From positions 31,930 through 95,929 of the forward strand of contig CASFWW010000030.1 in the NCBI GenBank assembly GCA_949298505.1: a stretch of 64,000 nucleotides of DNA, written 5' to 3'. The DNA comes from Ornithoclostridium sp949298505 (GTDB taxonomy: Bacteria > Bacillota > Clostridia > Christensenellales > UBA3700). Made by a program: the position numbers and the translations under genes. Positions 1 to 10,109 of this stretch are shown here, piece after piece (position 1 is the stretch's first letter; every line of letters begins with the position of its first letter). The notes beneath the pieces were generated by a model. It saw only the letters and a program-made list of their open reading frames with translations. It had not been told where the DNA came from and ran no database searches.

Positions 1-555
1 GCGGTAGTTTACGACGGAATGACGGAGGGCAATTACCTTGCCGTCGATCCTTACAGATATTATCTGTACAAGGTCACGGGCGACGAGAAAGACAACCCGA
101 TCCCCGCGACGGTCACGGCGACTTATGCGGACGGAAGCAAAGAGGTGATAAACACAGTCACTGAGTTTGCCGCAGATACGGACTGGAGCTATACGACGGA
201 TAAATCAGTCAAGGCTACCTTGAAGATCGACCCGACTAAGTACGAAGGAAAAGGTTATTTCGACGAAAATATGCAAATAAACGTCAAAATCAACCGCAAC
301 GTTATCGCGGCGGTCTATTTCGACGAAGCTAAGACTCAGGACTATATCGTCAGAGGAGAAAGCTATCAGACGGCGACGGTAGTGTTCACGAACGGACTCG
401 AACTGGTCATGCCGGTCGCGGTAATAGAAAACGGCGATAAAGCCGACGTATATATAGGATTTGACGTAAACAACTACGTCACTTACGGAAAAATCACCAC
501 GTTCAGCGGTATTAACGGCACTCTGTTGCAGGCGTTTACCGTACAGATAAGATAA
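1..555 (+). CDS. C-terminal fragment of a large surface protein (partial)
   Basis: The reading frame is open from the first base of the window and stops at 553-555, so this is the 3' end of a gene that begins upstream. About 184 residues are visible. They are rich in Thr, Val, Tyr and Asp and are predicted all-beta, with stretches such as TATYADGSKEVI that resemble bacterial Ig-like (Big_3/MBG-type) stalk modules. I see no C-terminal membrane segment, LPXTG motif or basic tail, so this protein may be secreted or anchored by its unseen N-terminus. The next gene starts 17 bases downstream with its own ribosome site, which suggests an operon of surface proteins. The function is inferred only from composition and context. 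Confidence 0.6.
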   Translation, partial: AVVYDGMTEGNYLAVDPYRYYLYKVTGDEKDNPIPATVTATYADGSKEVINTVTEFAADTDWSYTTDKSVKATLKIDPTKYEGKGYFDENMQINVKINRNVIAAVYFDEAKTQDYIVRGESYQTATVVFTNGLELVMPVAVIENGDKADVYIGFDVNNYVTYGKITTFSGINGTLLQAFTVQIR

Positions 556-572
556 AAGGCAGGAGAGATATT

Positions 573-3500
573 ATGAGTAAGACTAAGAAGAAATTGTTTT
601 ATTCGGCGATCGCAGCGGCTGTCATACTGCTCGCTTTCGTCGCGGTCACGTTCATGACTTCGATGACAGATCAGCAGAAAGCGTCCGTAGTAGCAGGTAC
701 AGGCGAAAACGCGGACGTAGTGAGCACCGCAACGGTCAGTCCGTCGAACGACAGCGATTACAACGCTATCGGCTTAAAGACCGAGATGACTTATCCGGGA
801 TCTTTTTCCGGTATGACTCAGCAAGGGCAGAGCATATCGTCTGCGAGCCAGCTTGACAGCGCACTTAAGACAAGCGGTACATATTACCTTACGCAAAACA
901 TAACGTATACCGCGTCTTTGGGCAATACGTCTGCGGCGTCGAGCGGTACGTTCAGCGGCGTGCTTTACGGCAACGGTTATACCGTAACGGTCAATGTGAC
1001 TGACGGCAGCAAATACAGCTGGTCAACGGACGGATCTTACGGCTTCCTCGTAAAAAATCTCAAAGGAACGATCAGGGATCTCAACGTCGTGATAGCCGCC
1101 AATCAGAGCAACTGGACTAAATTCGGCTTCAATACAAGCGGATCGGGTACGGTTTCTCAGGTCGACGGCGAAAGCGCTTATATGCAGAATATCGGCGGTA
1201 TCGCAGGCAACATGACAGGCGGTCTCATTCACAACTGTTCGGTAAAATATACAGGATATCTGTGGCTGGTAACCAACGGCGCAGGTCCCGGTGCCGGCAA
1301 TGCGTGGAGTGGTGACAATATGGCTAACATATTCGGCGGCGTAGCCGGCAGAGCGAGCGGAGGTATAATTTCATATACTACCGTAGATTTCACCGGAAGA
1401 GTAGTCAATGCCGGACAGCAACGCGGCGACGGAACCAATCACCTTATGATAAGTACGGGCGGCGTTGTCGGTCAGGTCGGAAACGGCACCGTGTATATGA
1501 GAAAAATAACAGTGCAGGGCGGCGGCTGGATCGCTTCTGAAGCTCATACTTACAGCAGAGGAACGTTCAATTATCCTTATTCCGACGTTCTTACGGGCGG
1601 TATTGCAGGCTGGGTCTCTTCTGCAGCCAATGCCAATCTGCAGGTAAACGGCGTTTATCTCAATCTTACTTATTTCTCTCAGGGCGCGGATACGGGCGCA
1701 TATAATGGCGTAACCGCCAGCAACGGCAACGGCGGCGCGGTAAAATCTTATTACGCGTCAACCGGCGGTATAAACAAAAACGCTTTTAAATCAGCAGCCG
1801 ACAGCATTGCAAACGATCAGGCAGGAAACATTAGCAGCGATGCATACGCCAGCGAAATGAGGACTTCTTACGGTATCGGCGCGGTGCATCAGAGTAAGAC
1901 TAACAGCGTATCTCTCAATAACGTATACGTATCTTCTGCGACGGCAGACATCATACAGAAGCACCATCCGTATGCGGCTCATCAGATATACTACGGAAGA
2001 GACACCTCAAATACATACTGGAACAGATGGAACTGGGTATATACGGTGGTGGACACGTCTACTCTGGGCAACGAATTCGCGTTTGCTCCCACGACGAGTG
2101 TCGGAAATACCGTCAATCACAACACCGCCGACATTCTGAACCTTACAAACAGTCAGCGAGGAATATACTTCAAGGTTTCCAACCAGAGTGCAAGCCGCTT
2201 TGTGTACAATATTAAACAGGGTACCGACAGCGTCAACGATCTGTATCAGATCTACTCTAAAACGTATAACAATTTCGGTAACGGAGGTACGTTGTGGGTG
2301 CCCGCAATGTTTGCAGGATATACAGGCACCGTCAAATCCGAGGGGAGAGGATACAATACTCTTACAGATACCAATTCAAGCACGGTAACTACATATAAGA
2401 ATACGGTTTCTGCAGAGTTTGGATCCTACCTCTATATGGACTTCGATATGTCCAAGGGCTACGACGGTACGGACAGGTACGCGGACGGCTACCAGGGCAG
2501 CGGCAACAACTATACTTATACGTACAACGGCAATATGCTTTACGTTCCTGCTTTTGCGGGTTACAAGACCTCCTACGGCACGGGCGAAAAAGTCAGTTTT
2601 ACAGAGGACGAACTCAATTCTATGGAACTGAGCTCCACTCATTTCTCGCTGTCGTCGTCTTATACCATAGAGAATTCAGGTAATACGGATTACAGCCTTT
2701 ACAATTATCTGCATTGGAGCGGAGCGGGTAACGTGGGAACTTATACGATGACGTACAATAAAGACGTTTCGGAAGCGAAATTCATAAGCAAGGACGGCAA
2801 TAACTATTATTGCGCGTTTATGGACAGCTATCCGTCAAAGACGGTCAGCGTAGTTCCCAGAGAGGTATCGCTTGAATGGAGCGCCGCTGACTTCGTATAC
2901 GACGGCACGGGTAAGGATCTGACGGCGACGTTTAGAGGGCTGCCTGCGGGTAACGAACTGGGCAACAACGACTCCTCGATGCTCGGCGTGGCGGTAGCGT
3001 ATTCTGCGAGCAACGAAAACCTGCTTGTACAGAACAAGCCTTATCATGCGGGCGAATATACCGCAACGGCGACTCTGACTTACAACGGCACCACCGAAAA
3101 CCAGCTTACCGGCAACTTTACGCTTGCTTCGTCCGTTTATTCGTTTGAGGTAGGAAAGGCGCAGATGAGCGTTCAGCCTGAAAACGTAGTTTCGTTGTAC
3201 GGCAACGATCACGCGGCGCTTCTTGCGGGAGCGAAAGTCACGGTATCCGGAAATTGGATAGGAGACGATCAGTCCTCTTTCGTATTTACGGCTAAGACGG
3301 TCAACGATACGATAAACTGGGCGACTACTAAGGGCGAATACGATACTACGGTCGGAGTAGCGCTTGCCGAAGGCGCGGCGGAAGAACTTCTCGGAGACTA
3401 CCTGTTTAACGTTACGCAAGGAACGCTTACGATAAACGAAAGACCGATAAACGGAACGCTTAAGATAAACGGCGGCGTTTACAACGGCGGCGAATATTCC

Positions 3501-6500
3501 GCTGCGCTTACGCTCGACGAAGACGTCAGAGTCGCTTCTGACAGCGTGTTTACTCTTGACTACCTTCTGAACGGAGAGGAGACCGTCACGGCGGTAAACG
3601 CGGGCGAATACGTTATAAGGATAACGCCCGAAGCGGATAAATACGCGATCGGCACTATTGTTATAGAAGGAAAAGACGAACTTTACGTCGACGGCGAGAC
3701 AAAGCTCGTGGTCGATCAGAGAAGCGTAGACGTTACGCTTTCTTTCGACAACGGTTACGTATACGACGGCGCGAACAAAGTTACGGGCTATGCCGTGCAG
3801 GAACAGGACGGCGACGCGGGCGTTCTTTCGGGAGAAGACGCGGGACTCGTTATGAGCTATAACGGAGAAGCTGAGGCCATCCTTCCCGCAAGCTACACTG
3901 CAGTCGCGACTTTCTCGAACGGCAACTACAAGGCGGGCACGATCGCCGGCGGCACGTTCACCGTTGAAAGAGCCGATCTGTCCGAGATCAGGATAGACCA
4001 GAACTCCGCTACATATGACGGAAAGGAAAAGAGCATAGGTTACACTCTCGTAGGCGTGGCGAACGAAGCAAATATCGCAAGTCTTGCCGGCGCGGTGACT
4101 GTGACTTACAACAGGTCAACCTCGCTTCCCGTCAATGCGGACATATACGAGGTTGAAATAAACGTTGCAGAGGGCGTTGCGTACAACGCAAAATCGGCAT
4201 CGACGACATTTACCGTAAACAAAGCGGATATAACTTTCCTGCCTGTTGCGGAGACGACATACACCGGCAAGAACATAGAGCCGGAATACTCGGTATCCGC
4301 ACCCGGAATGGATGACGCTTCGTCTCTCAAGAACTTCGTGACGGTCTCCAGCACAGTGATACTCAACGCAAGCACTTACGACGTGACCCTCGCGTTTGCG
4401 GGTACAGGCAACTACAATGCAAAGACTGAAAAATATTCTCTGACCGTCAAGCGCGCAGATCTTGCCGTCGACATTGCCGACGGGCAGACGCTCACTTACA
4501 ACGCAAGCGCGCAGATTCCCGCTTATACCGTTTCCGCTCTCGTTGACGGCGACGCGTACGGCGCGGTGACTCTGACGGTGACCGGCGACAACGCGACAAA
4601 CGGTCAGGCGGTGAATGCGGGCACCTATTCGTTTACGATAAGCATTGCGCAGAGCGTAAACTACAACGCGGTTGAAAAGACGGTTTCCTTCACGATAGGG
4701 AAATATGAACTTTCCCTTATCGGCGCGACCGAACAGTTCGTCACCGTACTTAAAGACGGCGGCGGCGAGATGACGGCGATAGACAGCTATCTGCCGTACG
4801 TCGACGTTGCGCTCATCGACGGCACCGGCGTTTATGACGAGACCGATCTGCTGTTTATGACCAATCCCGCAGACGAGCTGATTTTTGCCGACGGCAAAGC
4901 TACCTTTACAGCCGAGATCACCGTGGACGGTTTGAACACCGAAAACTACGCGTTCACGCCCGTCACGATAACGGTAAACGTCCTCGACGCAAGCATTACG
5001 ATAACGGTGAACGGACATAAAGAAACGCTGACCGCCGTTACGTTCGGCGACGAGCTGGCGATTGAGGCAAAAGGCAGTTACGGCGGCAATGCAGAAGAAG
5101 CTGTACAGGAAACGACGTGGTACGCAAAGGGCGAGAGCGGCGATTACGACGTTGAGCTCGGCGCTCAGCCGACCGACGCCGGAGACTATATGGCTGTGTT
5201 CAAGTATACGTTCAATACGGATAATTACGTGACCAGGGCGCTTTACCTTACCATTTCGCCCAAGGCGGTCACGGTGACTCTCGACGGCTCCGCGATAAGC
5301 GTCACTTACGGCGACGAGATGCAACAAAACGTGTTTGACGGCGCGACTTATAAGACCGACGCAGGAAACCTCGACCTTACGGTTGAATACTCGACCAATG
5401 CGGTCAGATTCTCTCCCGTCGGCAACTACACGCTCGGAGGCGTGGTCACGGCGGTGACGGACGGCAACGTGGGCAACTACGTCTTCAACGTTGTGCCGGG
5501 CAGCCTGAAGGTGGTCAAAAAGACAGTTTACGTAAAGGCGGCAGACGTGACTGCGACTTACGGCGACGAAGTGATATTCAGCGATTACACCGTCTATACA
5601 GACGACGGAGTGAACGTCTGGGCAGATTATGAGAACGCGGCTCAGCTTAAAGTCACCTTCTCTGTACAGAGCGGTATTCTTACGGTCGGGAAGTACGATG
5701 TGACCGTGACCGGTGAAAACGCGAATTACAACGTTTATGCGACCTCTTCAAACGGAACGCTTACCGTTGAAAAACGCAACATCACCATCACGGTAAGCGA
5801 CGTGAACGTGACTTACGGAGCGCAGGAGCTTCCGGCAGTGACCGGCAGCATTACGGGCGGAAACCTCGTAAACGGCGATACGCTCGGAACGATCGCCGCT
5901 ACCTGGAACAATGCGGCGGCTCTGAGCACTCTTGACGCGACAAGCTACGCGCTTTCCGATTATGCGACCCTTTCCGCGACGCTCAACAGCGCGCAGGAAG
6001 GCACAAACTACGAGATAACGTTTGAGACTTCGACTAAACTCACCGTATCTCCCAAAAACGTTACGATAACGTTCGTCGGCTGGCAATCGGCTGACGGCAT
6101 GGTGAGCGTGGATAACGCGGTCACTTACAATGCGGGCGCATGGAGCCCGTCGGCAACGGTCGACGGCATCGTCAACGACGACGTCGTGGAGATCGCGATC
6201 GATGATGGAACCGAAATAAAGAACGCGGGAACTTATTCGAGAAAGCTTTCTCTTAGCGGTGCGGACGCGGGCAATTACGTTGCGGAAGTTTACGTCGCTA
6301 CGCTCGAAGTCCTGCCTTACAAGACGGAGATATCTGTCGGAGAGACCGAATACGTTTACACCTACGGCGACGCTAAGACGGCGATATCGCCCTCGATCAG
6401 AGTGCTTGACGGCGACGTCGACGACGGCTCTTTCGTCCAGAAGAATTACGTTGGCGACAATACGAGCGTAACCGGTACTCAGGTGGGCTGGGACGAGGTA

Positions 6501-9500
6501 TGGAACGCGGGCTCTTATACCGTGGCGATATCTTACGCGGGCAGCAACTATACGGCGGATACCGTATATATCACGGTCACTGTCGATAAGAAGATGCTGG
6601 ACAAGGTTGGTGCTATCAACGGCGGAGACCTCGGCTCCTCGATGTACAACGCTTCCAACGTCAATATCACTGCGGATATGGTCGCGGATCTCACTTCGTT
6701 TGCGGGACTCGATGATTATATCGCCGTCGTTTACAAGTCGGGAGACAGCGTCGTGAATGTCGTAAGAAACGCGGGCGTTTATACGGTAGACCTCGTGCTC
6801 ATGCAGAACGACAACTACGCAATAAACGGCGGAGGAGAGTCTCTGCTCAACGAAGCCGCGACTTACACGGTGAACAAGGCTCAGGCGGAAAACCTGAATT
6901 TCTCGCTGACTTACGCGAATAAAGTGTACAACGGCAGCGATATGAGCGATTATATCAGATCCGTAATCGCTATCGGCGGCATAAACGGAGAGCCCGTGAC
7001 AGGCGCGACAATAGCTCTCACCGGCGGCGACAACCAGACGCTCGTTCCTGTGAATGCGAACACTTACAGAGTATACGCTCAGGCTACCGGGATGACCAAT
7101 TACAAGGATATGAGCGCATCTGTATACGTCGGAGATTTCACGATAGACAAGGTGTACGTGGCTATCGAGACGATAGGACTTCCCGACGCGACTTACACTT
7201 ACGATTCTTTTGAAAAGAGCATATCCGGCACGGGGATCCAGCAGAGCGCGGTTCTCAAAAAGGTCATCTACGAGTATGTGAAAGACGATTATACGTCAGG
7301 TAGCGGCGCGACTACCGTGGGCACATACAACGTGAAGATGACCGTGCTTCTGGACAAGGATAACTCCAGATTCGGCAGCGACGTTACGCTTGAAACTGTC
7401 GTCGACGCAGAAGTGGGCGAGTGCTACAAGTACGAGCTCAACGCTGTTATGACGATAGAAAAAGCGGTTCCGACCGTGACGATAGACATCAATTCACGCG
7501 CGGCTTATTTCGACGGAAATGATCATGCGATAAGCTTCGCCATAAGCGGCGTCGAAAACGATGCTGCCATGAACGCGTCTTACGACAAGTCCGTTGGCGT
7601 TCAGTCTGTCACCATTGACGGTCTGGGCACGTTCACGGTGAGTTATTACAAAGATTCCGCATACAACGAATTACTGACGGACGGAAGCGGCGCGGCGGCT
7701 CTGCCGATAACCGTTCTTCTCAGCAACGGCAAAACGCTTCCGTACTATCTGATGATAAACTTCACGTCGTCAAACCCCAACTATGCGGACAAAGAGTACA
7801 GAAACTCCGGTTCCAATATGGAATTGTACATTATGCAGTCGATCGTCACGCTGTCTTTCAACAGTCTGTCCGTACCTTACGGCACGCTGAAGAACAGGAG
7901 CGCGGCTAACGATTACGTCAATGCGAATATGAAGTACTCGTATACCGTAAACGACGAGGGCAGCGCGTCTGTCAATTACGATCCGGAGGCAATGCTTGAG
8001 ATAAGCTACAATCTCGGCAGTTTCGACGTGAACACGGGAACTTACGACATTTCTGTCGAGGCAAAGGCGGCAAAGACCGAATTTGCCGATTCCGTCACCG
8101 CGGTCGTCAGTAACGCAAGCGCGATAAAACTCAATATCACTGCGGCTGACGTCACTGAGGATATGAAGGCGGCGTTCACCGACGTTTACGATTTCTACGG
8201 CAACAAGACTTATACCGCTACCGCTCTCGGCTGGGACGTGAAAGGCATCCTGAGCGAGGACGTCGCTTATGCCGTTTCTTATAACGGCGATCCCGACTTC
8301 TCGATATCGGACGCCGGCGAATACAAGCTGACAGTTTCTGTTCCCGAAGGCAACTACAAGGCATGGTCCGACACCGTCATGCTCAAAATAGCTCAGGTCG
8401 GGCTTGACGTCGTATGGACGATGGACGGGGCTGAACCCGTTGACGGCGTATTCACCAAGACTTACGACGGTCAGCCGGCTAACGTGACCGCAAGCGTCGT
8501 AGGAGCAGAAGGCGTGACCGCGACAGTCGTTTACGTCAATTCCGAGGGCGCGGAAATCGATGCGCCTTACGTCGTTGGCACTCACTCCGCAAAGGCAGTG
8601 CTTTCCGACAGCAATTACTACGTGAACGAAGATTGCGGGAGCGTCACCGTCGTGATCGAGGCGATCGTGCTTGACGAAGACGCGATAAAGGGCTGGATAT
8701 CCGATGACAGCGATGAGTACGGTTCCGTCCAGGGTATAGACATAACCGGACTTCCCGAAGGTTTCGGCGCCGTTTCAATAGAGTACAGAGCGGGCGACGT
8801 CGTATACGATATGACCACGGTCAGGAACGCGACCGTCGGCGAGTATTCCGCAACTGTCACCGTCAGCAACGGCAGTAGTACGGGAAGCGCGACGTTCACT
8901 TATACGGTCACGAAGCGCGAGATCGTGTTTACTGTCAGCGTTTCCGGAACTGCAGGAACCAAACCGACAGTCTCCAACGTGACGCTCGTTTCAGACAAGG
9001 CGCTGGCTTCCGGAGATACGGCAAAAGTGACCGGCATCACCTTCAACAGCGCATACAGTCAGGATATGTCTTTCGGCGTGTACAAGCTGTCTGACTACGT
9101 GTCTGCAGTAGAAATTGCGTTCAACGCTCACGGCGACTGCTACGATTACAGGATTGAGACGGGAGACCTCAGGCTCGTTCCCGCCGGCGCACCCGTAGTT
9201 GCAGATACCGTTGTGAACCACAACACCGTGACTTTGACGTTCGCTGAAGAAGCGGTATACGCTTACAGGATCGGTTCGAGAGGAACGTGGGTTGAGACAA
9301 GCAACGCAAGCGACACCATGATCGTCAGCGGACTCAACGCAAACACCACTTACTCTATCTACGTCGCATACGCCGGATTCACTTCTGTGAACAGCTTCAA
9401 GAGCGTGACGACGACTTCGGATCCCGACACCATCCTCACAATGATCGACGAGATCATGGAGGGCGGACTGACGATAGACAAGCAGGCTCAGTACGAGAGT

Positions 9501-9752
9501 ATACTCGCTTATTACGAAGGCATTGCGGAGTCTGACAGAGCGGAGATCCAGGCTGAGTACGACGCGCTCGTTTCTCAGTTCGAAGCGCTGAAGAACGGCG
9601 GGTCTGAAACTCCCGGAGATGAGGGCGACGGAAGCCGCGCGGCGGTGATCGCAGTGAGCGTGATATGCGGTTTGCTCGTTCTCGGAGCAATAGCCGGAGT
9701 CATAGCGGCGGTTGTCGTAAAGAAGCGCAAGAAGAACTCCGTTGAGGTATAA
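573..9752 (+). CDS. Giant membrane-anchored surface protein, beta-helix head and MBG-repeat stalk (3059 aa)
   Basis: A ribosome site (aggagag) precedes the ATG. Residues 1-30 are Lys-rich followed by one hydrophobic helix, acting as signal peptide or anchor. The next ~40 residues are Ser/Thr/Asp-rich. Residues ~75-620 hold GLUG-like motifs (GGIAGNMTGG, GGVVGQVGNG) and FSGVLYGNGY, typical of a right-handed beta-helix. From ~760 to ~2850 there are many MBG-type Ig-like repeats, each with a variant of 'YDGT..' and 'VNAGTYTVT'. Residues ~2870-2950 resemble a fibronectin type III module. They are followed by a helical spacer, a Gly/Asp/Glu linker, a transmembrane helix (~3023-3049) and the basic tail KKRKKN. 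No sortase motif is visible, so it is probably held by the C-terminal helix. A role in adhesion or as a surface stalk is inferred; the ligand is unknown. Confidence 0.85.
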   Translation: MSKTKKKLFYSAIAAAVILLAFVAVTFMTSMTDQQKASVVAGTGENADVVSTATVSPSNDSDYNAIGLKTEMTYPGSFSGMTQQGQSISSASQLDSALKTSGTYYLTQNITYTASLGNTSAASSGTFSGVLYGNGYTVTVNVTDGSKYSWSTDGSYGFLVKNLKGTIRDLNVVIAANQSNWTKFGFNTSGSGTVSQVDGESAYMQNIGGIAGNMTGGLIHNCSVKYTGYLWLVTNGAGPGAGNAWSGDNMANIFGGVAGRASGGIISYTTVDFTGRVVNAGQQRGDGTNHLMISTGGVVGQVGNGTVYMRKITVQGGGWIASEAHTYSRGTFNYPYSDVLTGGIAGWVSSAANANLQVNGVYLNLTYFSQGADTGAYNGVTASNGNGGAVKSYYASTGGINKNAFKSAADSIANDQAGNISSDAYASEMRTSYGIGAVHQSKTNSVSLNNVYVSSATADIIQKHHPYAAHQIYYGRDTSNTYWNRWNWVYTVVDTSTLGNEFAFAPTTSVGNTVNHNTADILNLTNSQRGIYFKVSNQSASRFVYNIKQGTDSVNDLYQIYSKTYNNFGNGGTLWVPAMFAGYTGTVKSEGRGYNTLTDTNSSTVTTYKNTVSAEFGSYLYMDFDMSKGYDGTDRYADGYQGSGNNYTYTYNGNMLYVPAFAGYKTSYGTGEKVSFTEDELNSMELSSTHFSLSSSYTIENSGNTDYSLYNYLHWSGAGNVGTYTMTYNKDVSEAKFISKDGNNYYCAFMDSYPSKTVSVVPREVSLEWSAADFVYDGTGKDLTATFRGLPAGNELGNNDSSMLGVAVAYSASNENLLVQNKPYHAGEYTATATLTYNGTTENQLTGNFTLASSVYSFEVGKAQMSVQPENVVSLYGNDHAALLAGAKVTVSGNWIGDDQSSFVFTAKTVNDTINWATTKGEYDTTVGVALAEGAAEELLGDYLFNVTQGTLTINERPINGTLKINGGVYNGGEYSAALTLDEDVRVASDSVFTLDYLLNGEETVTAVNAGEYVIRITPEADKYAIGTIVIEGKDELYVDGETKLVVDQRSVDVTLSFDNGYVYDGANKVTGYAVQEQDGDAGVLSGEDAGLVMSYNGEAEAILPASYTAVATFSNGNYKAGTIAGGTFTVERADLSEIRIDQNSATYDGKEKSIGYTLVGVANEANIASLAGAVTVTYNRSTSLPVNADIYEVEINVAEGVAYNAKSASTTFTVNKADITFLPVAETTYTGKNIEPEYSVSAPGMDDASSLKNFVTVSSTVILNASTYDVTLAFAGTGNYNAKTEKYSLTVKRADLAVDIADGQTLTYNASAQIPAYTVSALVDGDAYGAVTLTVTGDNATNGQAVNAGTYSFTISIAQSVNYNAVEKTVSFTIGKYELSLIGATEQFVTVLKDGGGEMTAIDSYLPYVDVALIDGTGVYDETDLLFMTNPADELIFADGKATFTAEITVDGLNTENYAFTPVTITVNVLDASITITVNGHKETLTAVTFGDELAIEAKGSYGGNAEEAVQETTWYAKGESGDYDVELGAQPTDAGDYMAVFKYTFNTDNYVTRALYLTISPKAVTVTLDGSAISVTYGDEMQQNVFDGATYKTDAGNLDLTVEYSTNAVRFSPVGNYTLGGVVTAVTDGNVGNYVFNVVPGSLKVVKKTVYVKAADVTATYGDEVIFSDYTVYTDDGVNVWADYENAAQLKVTFSVQSGILTVGKYDVTVTGENANYNVYATSSNGTLTVEKRNITITVSDVNVTYGAQELPAVTGSITGGNLVNGDTLGTIAATWNNAAALSTLDATSYALSDYATLSATLNSAQEGTNYEITFETSTKLTVSPKNVTITFVGWQSADGMVSVDNAVTYNAGAWSPSATVDGIVNDDVVEIAIDDGTEIKNAGTYSRKLSLSGADAGNYVAEVYVATLEVLPYKTEISVGETEYVYTYGDAKTAISPSIRVLDGDVDDGSFVQKNYVGDNTSVTGTQVGWDEVWNAGSYTVAISYAGSNYTADTVYITVTVDKKMLDKVGAINGGDLGSSMYNASNVNITADMVADLTSFAGLDDYIAVVYKSGDSVVNVVRNAGVYTVDLVLMQNDNYAINGGGESLLNEAATYTVNKAQAENLNFSLTYANKVYNGSDMSDYIRSVIAIGGINGEPVTGATIALTGGDNQTLVPVNANTYRVYAQATGMTNYKDMSASVYVGDFTIDKVYVAIETIGLPDATYTYDSFEKSISGTGIQQSAVLKKVIYEYVKDDYTSGSGATTVGTYNVKMTVLLDKDNSRFGSDVTLETVVDAEVGECYKYELNAVMTIEKAVPTVTIDINSRAAYFDGNDHAISFAISGVENDAAMNASYDKSVGVQSVTIDGLGTFTVSYYKDSAYNELLTDGSGAAALPITVLLSNGKTLPYYLMINFTSSNPNYADKEYRNSGSNMELYIMQSIVTLSFNSLSVPYGTLKNRSAANDYVNANMKYSYTVNDEGSASVNYDPEAMLEISYNLGSFDVNTGTYDISVEAKAAKTEFADSVTAVVSNASAIKLNITAADVTEDMKAAFTDVYDFYGNKTYTATALGWDVKGILSEDVAYAVSYNGDPDFSISDAGEYKLTVSVPEGNYKAWSDTVMLKIAQVGLDVVWTMDGAEPVDGVFTKTYDGQPANVTASVVGAEGVTATVVYVNSEGAEIDAPYVVGTHSAKAVLSDSNYYVNEDCGSVTVVIEAIVLDEDAIKGWISDDSDEYGSVQGIDITGLPEGFGAVSIEYRAGDVVYDMTTVRNATVGEYSATVTVSNGSSTGSATFTYTVTKREIVFTVSVSGTAGTKPTVSNVTLVSDKALASGDTAKVTGITFNSAYSQDMSFGVYKLSDYVSAVEIAFNAHGDCYDYRIETGDLRLVPAGAPVVADTVVNHNTVTLTFAEEAVYAYRIGSRGTWVETSNASDTMIVSGLNANTTYSIYVAYAGFTSVNSFKSVTTTSDPDTILTMIDEIMEGGLTIDKQAQYESILAYYEGIAESDRAEIQAEYDALVSQFEALKNGGSETPGDEGDGSRAAVIAVSVICGLLVLGAIAGVIAAVVVKKRKKNSVEV

Positions 9753-9797
9753 CGGCTGAGAATGGCCGCATTACGACGGTTGTAAAGCAAAAAGAAG

Positions 9798-9831
9798 GGC
9801 GCGCGTCTCCGATACCGGGGGCGCGCGTTTT
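9798..9831 (+). terminator. Rho-independent terminator after the giant surface gene
   Basis: CGCGCG arms at 9800-9805 and 9822-9827 can pair, and are followed by TTTT. The element lies 48 bases after the stop codon. Confidence 0.6.
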
Positions 9832-10050
9832 CGTCTGTTTCCGACCTTGTCACGGGCTCCAGCGTTTTTTCAAGCGCAAAGAGTCGTTTGCGGATGGCTG
9901 ATGAAAGTGAGAACAAGACGTGTCGTCATCCGAACAAGAAAAGGATGCGGCGGAAAGACCGGGGCGAAAACAGAAGGAAGGTTGCCAAAGAGAGGGTTGT
10001 CAAAGAGAAGAGTGCCGCCCGGGATCCGAAGTTCCCCGTGAGAGAAATGA
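9832..10050. other. Intergenic stretch without a supported gene
   Basis: About 220 bases between terminators. An ATG at 9894 opens a Lys/Arg-rich frame, but it simply runs antisense into the GH36 gene and has no ribosome site. A short imperfect direct repeat (GGTTGCCAAAGAGA / GGTTGTCAAAGAGA) lies near 9979-10006. I see nothing else. Confidence 0.4.
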
Positions 10051-10090
10051 AAAACGCCGTCCGGCAGGCGGACGACGCAGTTTTTGTTTT
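10051..10090. terminator. Bidirectional terminator at the 3' end of the GH36 gene
   Basis: CGTCCG (10058-10063) pairs with CGGACG (10069-10074) across a 5-base loop. An A-run lies to the left and a T-run to the right, so it can end transcription from either side, mainly the minus-strand GH36 gene. Confidence 0.7.
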
Positions 10091-10109
10091 TCAGAGAAAA
10101 AGGGTGGAT

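Noticed and set aside
4116..5327. A 403-codon minus-strand frame inside the first giant gene
   Set aside because: Antisense shadow with the same biased composition; the same applies to frames at 49308-50948 and 24425-25915.
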